A stretch of 64,000 nucleotides of DNA, taken from contig NC_092675.1 of the NCBI RefSeq assembly GCF_964355755.1, positions 24,468,412 through 24,532,411 on the forward strand, given 5' to 3'. Numbering within the stretch: position 1 is the first letter of the stretch; each line of letters starts with the position of its first letter. Shown piece by piece: positions 1 to 13,200 of this stretch. The notes under the pieces were generated by a model. The model was not told where the DNA came from and did no database searches. It was given only the letters and a program-made list of their open reading frames with translations. The DNA is from Antedon mediterranea (Eukaryota > Echinodermata > Crinoidea > Comatulida > Antedonidae). The position numbers were made by a program, and so were the translations under genes.

Positions 1-1200
1 TTCGAGACATTACATTATTTTAACACTCTTCTTCATTATTTATTTTTCCAAAATAAAAGGCAGGCAAGCTTCTACGTGATAGTGATATAGTTTCCTAATG
101 TTTTCGTCCTCTTGAATATAACTGGCGAAAGGCGCGGCGGGAAAATATGCGTGAAACGTCGACTGTGACCTTTCCATTACAAAATCCACTAATTGGCATA
201 AATTTGGAACCACGATGTATGATGTGTACATACAGTAAGAATGCACCCATTTAGAACAAAATAATGAATCATAAGTATTTTAGGTTAATAAAAACAATAA
301 AAACAACAAAAACAGAAAGTATAAGTACCATGAAGTAAAGAACAAAATAAAGTGAAAATGTGTTGTTTAATAATATATACTGTACTGTATATATTAATGT
401 AAAATCTGTGAAATAGTATACATATAAAAACCTTGAAAATATTCTGAGAAAGTGGTGTCGACTTTCAATAAATATGATGACCCAGTTATGCAATCACCCT
501 ACAAACTGTATAAAAATTAGTAACCTTTCCTTAACATTTGTACATGTACCTGGTTCATGGTTTGTATTTTAAAGTTAAACTAATTTGTATTTGAGGTCCG
601 GGGGAGGGGGACGGGGGTTTGTGTTAGTGGTGTGGATAATTGTTTTTCCCACTAAATCATAATATCTATATTACGCCAGCCTCATTAGAAATTATGTTAC
701 AAATAAATACACCAGAATGACTTAAATATTAAAAATAGATTATGAATTTATGAATGGTAATAGGAAAAAATAATAAAAATGATAGATTGCACATTAAATG
801 CAGAAAAAAAATGTTAAATAGTTTATGGATGATGAGTAATGGATACTGATAATAGTGGTGTGGATAATTGTTTTTCCCACTAAATCATAATATCTATATT
901 ACGCCAGCCTCATTAGAAATTATGTTACAAATAAATACACCAGAATGACTTAAATATTAAAAATAGATTATGAATTTATGAATGGTAATAGGAAAAAATA
1001 ATAAAAATGATAGATTGCACATTAAATGCAGAAAAAAAATGTTAAATAGTTTATGGATGATGAGTAATGGATACTGATAATACAAACTGGCGAATATGTG
1101 CAGTAATATTGACACTATGTCATGCAATCCCTCAGTTATTTGATTTTCTCGTAGAAGTCCTGCTTAAAATAAGTAATGACGTCACTTGAAATACGAATTA
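1..1200. other. 3' flank of CCDC112, no gene recognised
   Basis: This stretch lies downstream of the CCDC112 stop codon. It is AT-rich, has a G-rich tract near 598-618 and holds the exact 228-bp tandem duplication described separately. A short minus-strand open frame at 40-246 has no recognisable domain, splice context or homologue and is not called. No clear AATAAA was seen on the minus strand just below the stop, so the 3' end of the CCDC112 mRNA is not placed. Confidence 0.5.
625..1082. repeat. Exact 228-bp tandem duplication
   Basis: Copy 1 begins at 625 and copy 2 at 853, a period of 228 bp. By eye the copies are identical over their full length, including A-homopolymers and a (T)5C3 tract. 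Both start with TAGTGGTGTGGATAATTG and end with GGATACTGATAA. Such identity means a very recent duplication or an assembly artefact. No coding content was seen. Confidence 0.9.
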
Positions 1201-1231
1201 TCATAATCCACTTCTCCACGATGGTACAGCT
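1201..1231 (-). CDS. CCDC112: CCDC112 terminal 31-nt coding microexon
   Basis: After the exon ending at 2107 (phase 2, last bases AG of an Arg codon) the human protein continues HRAIPTWRQG. The only match downstream is here: acceptor TTTTAG just above 1231, then A-GCT-GTA-CCA-TCG-TGG-AGA-AGT-GGA-TTA-TGA, reading RAVPSWRSGL stop. It closes the frame so that the 13 exons total a multiple of three. It is too short for ORF finders. The intron before it is about 875 bp. Confidence 0.85.
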
Positions 1232-4200
1232 CTAAAATAAGGAATCAATAATTATCTAGCATTACTATCATGTTATCAGGAGTAGTCAAATGGAACTTTT
1301 GTTCACTTTAGCATAATTATAATAATTTTCTCATCTTTATAATTTCATATTATAAGATTATCAGTATTGATGTTCTTTTGTTAATGTTAGTACACTGATT
1401 TACACAAAACTGTAGTACAAATGACTTTAATGCTTATGTCAATAATCTCTTCTTACACCCTTGATAGTAAACAGAAAAAGGACAAGAGCAAAAATAATGG
1501 AAGCATCATAATAGTAAGAAGGTTTGTCATGACTACTCTGTATTCTGTTATCCAGTAGGCAATACATTCATGTCATTAGAACATTCATGAGTTCTCATTG
1601 GTGTAACATTTTTTCACATCACAAAAAAACAAAAAAGTAGTTAAAAATGTAATTACAAAATTCAAAGTTAAGTTTCTGATTTTAAGTATAGTCTAGTATG
1701 TCAATTGATGTAAAATTAAGAATGTTTATCCATCAGTATTATCAAAATGAGAATACACAGTTGCACTAATCATGGAGTAAAGAATCTGATTCAAACCATG
1801 GAGGTATAAAATATTATTTTATACCTCCATGTTCAAACCATACTTCCCTACTTCCACAATCGGACCTACATCAGAGTTGGTGAAAATTGGTTTTTAAGAT
1901 ATTGTAGGTTGGTTTTGTGGAAGTTGCTTATATTGTTAATTTTCTGGTGTGTAATTTTTTTTCTTCTTGTTTTGTTTTGTATGATTTGTATAATGGATGT
2001 ACTATGCGAAATAAAGAAATCCATGAATGAATAAATCATTCAATCACAACCTTTTCTTAGTGCACTTGCTTTAAAATGTATAGCAATTAAAATATGATGT
2101 AACAACCTGTGAGGTATGTGAAGGACCTGTGCATTGCCTGATGGTCCAGAATCCTTGGTACGCTCCTTCCATCCCTTAGTCATGCGGTAGAGACGTGTGG
2201 GATCCCTTTCAACATTAACTGCAACCTTAAAGCAAGGAAATAGGAGTAATCAGATTATTGATAGATTTACAACAAGTCTCAAGTTATTGTTTTTTACAGC
2301 ACTACCAGCAGGCTTTTAAATTCCAGCTCAAGTATCAGAATAAGATGCTATGTATGTCAAAATATAAGCTGCATCAATATGATAATTTATTAATAGCATG
2401 TTGCAAAATATGTAAATTACTTACTGTTTCTTTTAACCTATGTAACCTCTCCTCTTTTTCTTTGGCTGCTATCTGTTTTTGTTTATCCTTAATTATTTTC
2501 TTGTTAATGTTATCTTGGTCACGTTCTTGAAATCGTTGTATCTCTAACTGACCAAAACGTCTCTTTTCAGCTTGTTCCCTTTCTTTTTGTAATTCATTTT
2601 CAACATTCTGTTGTTCTTCCATTTCGCGTTTACTTTGAATATAAGATTCCACCTTAGATCTTACTTGAATCTATAAGTAAGTCACAAGATATTATGTAAT
2701 TCCACTAAATTTTCAATTTTTTATAATTATGATTAATAACTGTGTGAATAAATTACCCTCAATTTCTTTGCTGCAGAACCAAGACAAATCGATTTAATAA
2801 AGGTTGTTAAATGGCAGTGCGAAAAAAATGGTTAAAAATACCCATTGCGGGATAGGACGCCATTTGACAGTTATAGCTGTGCATTTTTTAGCTGCAACAT
2901 GGTTATTTCATTGACTGCTATTGAGCTTATCTTAAGCCAACCGAATTGACTTTCTATGCGCATTTCACTTTGGCCAACAATATCCATTGACTACCACCCA
3001 TTCATTTGAACGGTTATTTGGGAGCAAAAATTAGCAGAAATGCAATCAATATAAAAATTATATTTGACATTTTTCTTTAAATAAACGGTATGCAGCAGAA
3101 ACAGACCCAATAATAAGATGCTGAACTTTATGTAACCAAGAAAGTCAATATTATTGATTTGGTGAACATACTGTATTCTAGAACTGGTCTTATACAGTAT
3201 ATGAAGTATACACTGTTGCACTATTGTGACCTTTTAAAAAATTACCAGTAACACCACATAAAGATCATATTTTTTTAAAAGGTTGAGATTGAGTAATAAA
3301 GCTACAGTCAACAAAAAGGAAAAAGTACATTGTGCTTCATGAAATCTGTCTTATTATGTATGTGTCCTGTCATTGCCATGTTTTTATTGTTATACAGTAT
3401 ATAGTAGTTCTTTATATAAATATGTTTGTGTTTGTATATAAGTACAGTCACATTACCGAGCATTGCTGTTTTGGTTTTTTGAAAATAAATGTAAATAAGT
3501 GGATTAGTCTAGGTTTTAGACTCTGTACTAAGAAGATAAATAATTTTGGCACATTTTAGATAAAAATTTAAAAGCGAACTGATGGAGTAAAACATAAAAA
3601 ATAAAATAACTAGACTTAGGGCAAGTCTATAAGCACATAATCAAAACAGAAAAGTAAAGTATATTTACAATAAAGACAATAAATGACATACAGTAGGCCT
3701 ACTTGAGTGGGAGAAAACAGTCAAAAGGAAGCGGAAAGGGCAGAAGGATATCTAAATTAGTCTTGAAAATTCTAAACCGTTTTGGGTGTCACAAAGGAGG
3801 GGTTCTACAATAGTAAATAACATTTAAATAACGTTTTAATTTTATCATTGTTATTTTGTCAAAAAAACTGCTTTAGAATCTGCATATGCCACCAAGTCTT
3901 GGTGGCATATGCAGATTCTAAAGTATGTAATTACCATGCACTGTTAATAAGAACAATTATTGGTTGAAATAGTAAACAACTAAAAACAATTTTTGAGATT
4001 GGGACAACTTGTTATAAGAACAAAAAAGTAGTCTAGTCATATCATGCTTGTCTGTTCAGTTTATATATTATAATAAAATATGAACATTTAACCCTAGGAA
4101 TGTACTGGTGGTTTATAATGGAGAAAAAAAGAAGAGGGTTGTATTACCATACCGTACTGTAACTGCTTAAGGGCCTGTTTCTGCTAAAAACTGTTAATTT

Positions 4201-7200
4201 AAAAAAATATAACTTTTTATATCTGTCGATCGAAACATGCAAATGCAAGGTGGCCAAATGTTTAAGATTCTACAGTTACTATAGACCCACGTCATTGCAG
4301 TATATTAAATAAATGTTTGTTTGCATTGCAGCAAAGAGGTGGGTGTTTTTAACTGTTGTGAGAATACATTTCAAACAGTTATTGAAAAAGTATCCTGTTT
4401 CTGCTGCTGCCAAGAAATTATGGTTAAATTTGGTTATAATTAATCCTTATTTTTCACAGCAGAAACTGCAGGTCCATTGTTTTGTTTAGGAAATGTCTAC
4501 ACACACAAGGGACATTAGTAATACAATTGTTTCAGAGCATGTGACCTTCAGCTTTCCTTAGGACTACTTTTCCCCAAGGCATGGAAGCTGTCAGGATTAT
4601 TATGAGATAACATATGGGATGTGTTCCTGCCTGCATGCTGCAAAATCAATGGGTCATCATTGATGAAAATGTCATCATTACATTACCAAATTAAAACAAA
4701 CATAGTCTATTTACATATATACATATTTACAGGCATTCTACTGAATATTATCTATAAATTAATTTAGTTTGTGTTTCTCTTCTAAAATGTGTAATTCACA
4801 GGTTTCATATCAGAATACTGTCAATATTTTGAGAACATTACCTAACTGATCAGAAAATGGAGGTTATAATTTATTTATGTCATGTGACCAATGTTGACAA
4901 TACACTGTATGATTTCTATGGCAAAGCTGATTGACTAAACAAGATAAAAACATGGTTGTTGATGTGATTATCACAGTTCAATAGTTTGATTGACCAAAAT
5001 ATAAATTACATTTTGTGACGCTCAGATTTTATAGTTTGTAGTAAAATCCATGATTCAATAACTATTACGGTATTTGTATTCATTCTGTTTTAATGCGTTA
5101 ATCATGTAACCTTTAAATAGTTTGTTATTTGCTATTAACAGTTTGATATCATATATTTAATTAATTTTTTCGACATTATTGTTATTGTTGTATTTTTTAT
5201 ATTGAAGGATGCACCTTTGTATTATTAATTATTAAGTGTGGCAACGATGTAACAATGTAAATCCAAATAAATAAACATGGTATTAATAATACAGTAATAT
5301 AAAAAACCTCTGCAATAATAAACACAACTCATCTGCTGAAGCCACAAAGTACAAGTTACATACATAATGATTACATACAGTATTTGCGAATGCTGCAATA
5401 ATGTTCACGTTTTATTGTATTTATATGCCAAGTTGCAATTCTTCTTGGATGTATTTAACTCCATTTCCATACATCCTAATTAGGCAGGATGTCTCTGTCT
5501 GATATTTTGACTATTTTCCTTCACTCAATGTATGTTTTCAATTATGCATCATTGATGATGAAGAGATTGTACCTAGTTGACCTTGCCATTTACTTGGCAG
5601 TGTGTAAATTGTATAGCAATGACATCATTGTTGACCATTCAGAGAGTAGAGGGTTGTAATTGGTAAATGAGAAGGTTGTAATTGGTAAATGAGAAGTGTG
5701 TAATTGAGAAGGTTAACTTATAATCATGGCAGAATTATCAAAGACCGTGTTCGTACGGCGATTGAAATACACGTTTATTTGGTTTTTACCCTTGGGGTAA
5801 AACCCACTCCATGGTATACTATATAATAAAACAGGTTATATTATAATATGATATTAACCAATTCTTTTAAGCTAAACAAAATATAAAATCAATAAATTAT
5901 TACTAAGATAAATAGATGGAAATTAATATTAATTAAATACCTGCATGAAATTAATAAAAAAAAAAGTATATGACCAAGAATAGGAAAACTATACGCATGT
6001 ACCTGTCTCAAGCGTTCTTTTTCCTTTTCTTTATCCCTCTTCATTTCCTGTTGCAGTTTTGTCTCTTCTTCCACAGCTTTTTCTAATTCCTTTTGAGCCT
6101 AAATTTAGAAAAATATACATGAATACAGACAATACAATGTTAAATCATTGTGTGCATGTGGTTGGGATGTTCTTCCTCACTATATTTGGTGGTTCCTAGG
6201 CCGCAATGCACAACACCACATCAATGCATGGGTGCAGGTCAAGTCGGCCCTAAACCGTCTCGGCCAAAGTCAAGTCGGCCCCACGTCAACTCGGCCTCAA
6301 GTCAACTCGGCCTCAAGTCAACTCGGCCTCACGTCAACTCGGCCAAAAACTAATCGGTTAACTCGGCCACAATAAAGTATGGAACGCAAAAAGTGCTTAA
6401 TATTATTATGATTCTTACTATCCACGCTTTAAAAAAAATAAAGAAATAAAAAAAATAATATAATTAAATAATATATAAAAAAATGAACTCATTGCCGATA
6501 TGAATATAAGTACCTGCATGTTATAAAAACACGTGCAGGTACCGCATTTTAGTAAATCGAAGACAACATTTGGCCATAGAAAAAATGATCGTACATATCG
6601 TTTTTGTCCATGATTTGCGTTTTTAAAAAAGGGGAATCCCCCGGTCAGTGAAAACACGTAGCAGTTGTAGATCGAAAAAGCTGCCAAAGGCGCAGGGAGG
6701 CGCGCGCAGCTACGAATTGTTTTCAATTGTGCAATTTGAAATTTTATTAAACGTAAATAAAGGAAAGTTGGTGAAATCATTCCTATTTTTTTTGCTAAAT
6801 ATATTATTGTCTAAATATTAATATTCATTAAAAGTCAGAATTATTTATAGTTAAAAAATTGTGAAGAAATATTATTCTATCAATCCCCTTCATTTGCACT
6901 TTTTGCGTTCCATACTTTAACGGGGCCGAGTTGACCGATTATTTTTTGACCGAGTTGACGTGAGGCCGAGTTGACTTGAGGCCGAGTTGACTTGAGGCCG
7001 ACTTGACTTGGGGCCGACTTGACTTGGGGCCGACTTGACTTTGGCCGAGACGGTTTAGGGCCGACTTGGATCGAAATCCAATGCATAGGTCAAATCAATA
7101 GCTCCCTATTACATGTCCAAGGCATTTGGCAAACTGGATTCAGCAAATTGGTTGGGTATATTAGTAGTGAAACAAAATATTTTGACTGTTATAAGAAAAT

Positions 7201-10200
7201 ACAGAATTTTCCTACCTTCCAGGCATTTAGTCGCCTTTGTTTTTCTCTACGTTCTTCTTCAACCTTTTTCAATCTAACTTGCTCCTTTTTTGCCTTCTCT
7301 TCTATGCTTTCCACATCATCCTCAAGTGTTAACATTTCATCTCGTTTTAACTGAAAATAAACGTGTAAAACGATAAAAATTATCTGGATACAAGATACAC
7401 GTAGATTATGCAGATAAATAAATAATAACTTCACGTCCACTCTCACCAAATTGTTTAGCCACATGATTTATTACTTTGACATACTATTACTATGTAAGAA
7501 AAATGTTAAGGTGTAGTGATGTAGGCATTTTACAGTAAAAATTATAGTGTTAAGGAATCATAACTTTTAATTTGTAAAGAAAAGAGTAACTTGTCCTCCA
7601 AAAATATGCAATTATATTTTTGTTGGTTATGCTTCACTAATCAGCATTGTTTATCATTTATCAAAAATGTCTTCTGTACAGTGAAGAAGGTGTATTCACT
7701 GATTTTCGTGTAGGAAAATTATAGGCCTACTGTAGATAAAGGTTTAGAGTGCCTTCTAGTCATTATACCTGCTTTTGTGATCTCCATTTTTCTATAGCCT
7801 GCTTTTTCTCCTCTAATAATTTGTTGTACTGCTGATACCAAGTTTCATGCTGTACTATATCTGTAATGGATCGTATAGGTAACTCATTTACTGCAACATC
7901 CATGAATGCTGATTTTCCCTGTAAAATAATTTAGGTTTTTGGGGGATTGACTTTAGAAAATAGTGCAAAACAAAAGGTACAATTCTGTAGATTATTAACA
8001 GTATTAATGATTATAAAATATCAAGTAATTCTACAGCAGTAAACATCTATAAATGTAATGCTGTATCAATGTGAACACTAGTAGTCTAATTTAATGGTAG
8101 GAAGGTACTTTAAAAGATTCCAGATTTGAATCTCGATTGGGACAAGTTTGAATCTCAATTGAGATAGCTTATATATAATTAATTTTCAATATATCACAGG
8201 GTGGTTGGAATTATTTATATACTGTACATACATAAATTAACTTTGATTGGAATTAAACCCACAATAGTGATTAATTATTTAAACAATATTTAAGACACAA
8301 TTAAATACACCAAAACAAATGCATACACGTCCACATCCTCCTCCAAACACACACAGATTAATATATAACAAATACTATGAAGAATAAAATAGCATTCACA
8401 TTAAAAATAGTTGGTAACAGCTAGTAGTAATAGCCTGAGGCTCATTATGAAGAGTTTTAACACTAGTAGCAACATACCTTAATATAAGGGTATGTTCAGA
8501 CTCGCGGAGTTACGGTGGAGTTATGTAAGCGGCATACATATTTTTGTGTCTGAACCATGCCGCGGATTAGCGTTAGGAAGCTGTTACGCGGTGCCAGTGG
8601 CGTTAATAAGCAGGAGAGGGTAGATTTCATAACGCTAATCCAGTGATGCATCGGTGATTTTAACCTTAAACAATGAAAATACACAACCACGATTTGCAGA
8701 CAACAACTACATACTCGTACCCTATGATACGACAGCGAAATAGCTATGTCAAATGTATTTTCAAACAGTAAAGTTGGCGTCAGTAATGATATATTCATAA
8801 ATTAAATCAATTATTTGAATTAAAATGCTATTCTACAAGTAGTAAGAACAAATCATTGAAGGTAAACATATAAATAAAAATTTGAAAAAAAACCAATGTA
8901 AACGATGTAAACTTTCATGCATTGTCATGAATGTATATATATAGTTCTATCAGATAAACAGTGGGGGTGGTTGGGTTCGAAATCTGTTGAACAATAACTT
9001 GGCCACGGTTTCTATTGTTACTATATTCTGTACAGAGATAAAGTTGGCAGAAACAAATACAAATTCATACATCATTGAAAATATACTACGGTATGAATTT
9101 ATTAAGACATTTTATTAACCCACTGTATTCTTTATGCTGAAACATACATTTTAATATTTATGTATATTATATGAACAGCATAAAAAGTATTGAATAGATG
9201 GCAAAGCATATAGAATTTTACACATTTTAACACTGGCATTGTACTATTATAGCATTGCATGAACTAATGGAATGCTAATGACATTGCCTACTACACAAGC
9301 AACACAAAGCATAATTGCAAATGTGATCAAGTAAAAAAAAGTGGATTTTTTATTGACAGATAATTTAATCAATAGTGCTTAGATTAGAATAGTAACATAA
9401 TCTTACCATCACATAACCAACTTACTTTGAAAGTACTACGAATTTTAAGAAATGTTTGATGATCATATTCATCCCATCCTCCTCGATTACCTCCATTTTG
9501 TTGGAGAAATTTCTACATATTAAATGAAAGATAAATATCAAAGGCATGCAATGTTGAATTGTTCAAATGGTGAGTCGCTATACCGTATTTATTTGAATAA
9601 ATGCCTACCTCCAATAAACACCCATCCTAGAACATCTGAATAAATGCTCACCTTGAATAAATTCCCCAGGGCCTTTATTTATTTCCTCTAATAAACACCC
9701 CATAACACACAATATTGTATTAGAACACAGTTGTACATTAGTAGAATTCATTGATTGACATGATATAGAACTTACCAAGCAATTTTATAAAGATTTTAAT
9801 GTATCTTATAAACTTCCCGATATTAATTATGTTGTATTTTTCATATCTAGGGGGTATTTATTTGATCATATATTACCATATTACACCTAAAAAAACGCCT
9901 CCCACGAAATAAAAGAACAAACGAGATAAAACAAGTATTTCTAGCCCTGGTTAATAAACAAATATCAACCTCAAATGTTATGACTTCTAGGGGGTAGTTC
10001 TGAGCAGTAGTAGTAGTGGACGACCTCTGTTTATGTTTAGCTGAAATGCTAGGTTTTGTCTTTGCAATTGGTACACTTGTTATTTTTGACCAGGCTTCAA
10101 ATCTCTTCTCAAGTGCTATTACTTCCTGGCAACAAATCTTCTCATCCCGAATCAGTTCTTCATAACTGGTGAATTAATGAATGGAGAATTGCAGATTTAT

Positions 10201-13200
10201 AGAGTTAGTTTTAAAATATTATCATTAAGAGTTACCAATCTGGGAGATCCTATTGTGTGACAGATTCCACTTGTTGGAGGAAGTGTATAGACTCTTGTGG
10301 GGTGGACACATTTGGCACTCTTTGATGGTTTCATAATATTATTTTATTGACAATATCAATTAAAATTGCAGCATCGTTTTCACCCATCCATCTGCGCGCA
10401 CACGACTTACTAGAGAAAAGGCCGGTCTACACAACAACGCATTTTTCAGTAAAATCATTTTCAAAATGAGGGACCATCCTGCACGATATAAATAAGACAG
10501 TTGGTAAATATGATTCATCAAAATATAGGCTCCTTATTCAACGAATATAAACATACTAATTTCATTGTGTCTAGTAAAACTGTACTTTACTTAAATTTTA
10601 TACTGAACTGAACAAGATAAATAATTACTCAAATGGCATCAAAGATACATAATTAGCCTGCATAATATTATTAATTATTAAGTAACACTAACTGTACACA
10701 GACATGACATTATCAATTAATTAATAAATCCCCTCCGCTGTTATTGTTAAAAAGGATGCATTTTCATGTTACATCACTAGATTAGAAATGTGCGAATTAG
10801 TGGCTAGATCTTAATGACCGATACAAACCAATAAAATAAGCTATAAGTTTAAAGAAAAGAAAAGTTGGCATGATATTGATCTAAATTATATAAGGAATAA
10901 GCGACTCACTTGCTATTATTTTTTCTGATCGATTTTTTCTGTAGTTTTTCAAAAACGAGTAAATAATGATGTACTTTCATAACATAACCACGATGTGCAG
11001 GACAATTGAAATACCACTAATTTTTTTAGCTGTAATTAATGCTGCCACGTTAAATATTTCAGAGTTCCGGTTAAAAAAGGTCCTAACAAAAAACCCTTAG
11101 ATTAGCTTAAAATATTCTATTCCTATTGATTGAGGAAAATCGAAATACTGTCACAAAAACATCTTGAGATTTATCTTCAATACGGGCAGAATGACAAGTA
11201 TTTAATTCATTGTTATTTTTACTTACACTGTTTTCTGGTTTTCTTTGAAAGTGTTCATGTGAATCTCAATGTCTTCCATCATAATTTTTAGTTTTTCAAC
11301 AACTAAAAATAGTATAAACAATTGTATATTAAAAGGAGGTTGTCATAGTATATGAAAAAACCATTTTGTAAAAATTTGCAAGGATGTTGATCAAATTAAC
11401 TTGGGTGAATACAAAAAAAAAAAGAATTTTAGGGCTAGGTTTATGTGAAAGGAATGTTCCTATTGGCATTAGTTATACATTTTAAACAGAAAGCAAGGGA
11501 AAAAACCTAGCCTAATAAGTAACAGGCAATTAGCACCATCTATCACTAGTGTTAACATTACAGTATATCGAATTACTGTATGTGAAATGCTTCACCCATA
11601 TATGAATGTGTGTGTGCGTGTACATACATATTATGTATTGTTTATTTCATGTTTTTCTTTGCGATAATATATTTTTTGTCTTTTTTTGCCAATATTGTAA
11701 CAATGTAAATATTTATATATTTTTGAATAAATGTGGATGATGATGATGATGACTTGGAAATGAGGAGGATGAAATGAAGAAAATAAAATAAATATTTTTG
11801 GGAATCTCATATAAACTAAATTTAATGAACAATAAAAAAAGGTGGTCATGATTCATAATAAAAAAAAAAGAAGTTATAGTCAACTCTAAATTGAACTTCC
11901 TCAACAGGATATTCTCCAAAAAGCATAATTTTCTTAATCCATACATTATATTAGGCAGTTTTCGACAGAATATGTACCCTTTATTGGATAATTTCACCAT
12001 TAAATAATACGATAGTATGCATATGAGCATTAATAATAGGCTCTATTATAATAGAGTTATCAATAACTATAACATACAATTTCTTATTGATTTTGATTCT
12101 CTGGTTAGATGCAACATACATTCTCTGCAAAATGTACTATTTGTATAGAAAATCATAACCCGATGGAAGACTTTTTATAAAAGTGCATTGGTAAGGTGAT
12201 TTGGAGCTGAATTATTCTTTTTTACAGATTTATTTTTAATAAAAAGTATTCTTATGCTCTTAATTCTGCAATATTATTAATGAATTCATACATGTATGAT
12301 CGTAATGTTTCAATATCCCTTTCTTTGATGATAATTAAAATAAAGTTTTTGTAATTGTATGGCTTCGCATAAATTAAACTTTAGGCATAAGCACATCAAT
12401 TTGTTACCATTATGCAGAATTTGCACATAGTATAAAAGTTTAAATGTTCTGTCAAAAACTCTCCGTTATTTAAAACATTCTGATGAATGAAAACTTTGGA
12501 AAACAAGATATTTTTGGGAAATCTCCAGTCCGGGGTGTCTGATTGTTTTGAACTTACATTCAGGAGATGGTTTAACATTCTGTAACTCCTTTTGAAAACG
12601 ACCTACAGCTCCTCTCATTCTATCCAGGTGTTGCTTCAATTTGATTTCTTTAAAAACAAAAATTAAATGAAAACATACTGTGCAAGAAATGTGATCATCA
12701 AACAAGGTTTTTGAAAGTAATATAGCAAATGTATTTTTAATAGTATAATAAGATGAAATGCTCTATTAAAACTTAAATTACACCTAAAGACAACCTTAAG
12801 ACACCAAAATCTATTATTGTGTTATAGGCTAATTCTAAAAAATATTTAATTTCTTTATAGAGTATCATGGTGCTGACGTCACAACGGTAGGTGGCGCTGC
12901 GTGGTTGCTAGCGCAACCAAAAATACGTTCAGCCTGCCTGAGTGACTCCAAGATCACCAATGGTTTGGAATAGGCTTATTGAAGTAGTCATTTTAAAACT
13001 TAATAACAAACAAACTAAAATTTCAAAAGATCACTAAAAATAGTAAATATTTGTTTTTAATAATCTATTTATTCTTCAACTACAGTTTAAGTTAAAAAAA
13101 ATCAAGCTAAGATACATAATTTGATAGAAATACAGATCTTTACTGTTTATCAACATCGTAGTGCTGAACGCATTTTTTAGTTGTCTAGCAACCATGCAGC

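Noticed and set aside
40-246. 68-codon minus-strand open frame
   Set aside because: No recognisable domain, no splice signals that would join it to a gene, and short enough to be chance in this composition.
8490-8640. TGTTCAGAC...GTCTGAAC inverted words in a GC-richer patch
   Set aside because: The arms are short and imperfect; too weak for a mobile-element call.
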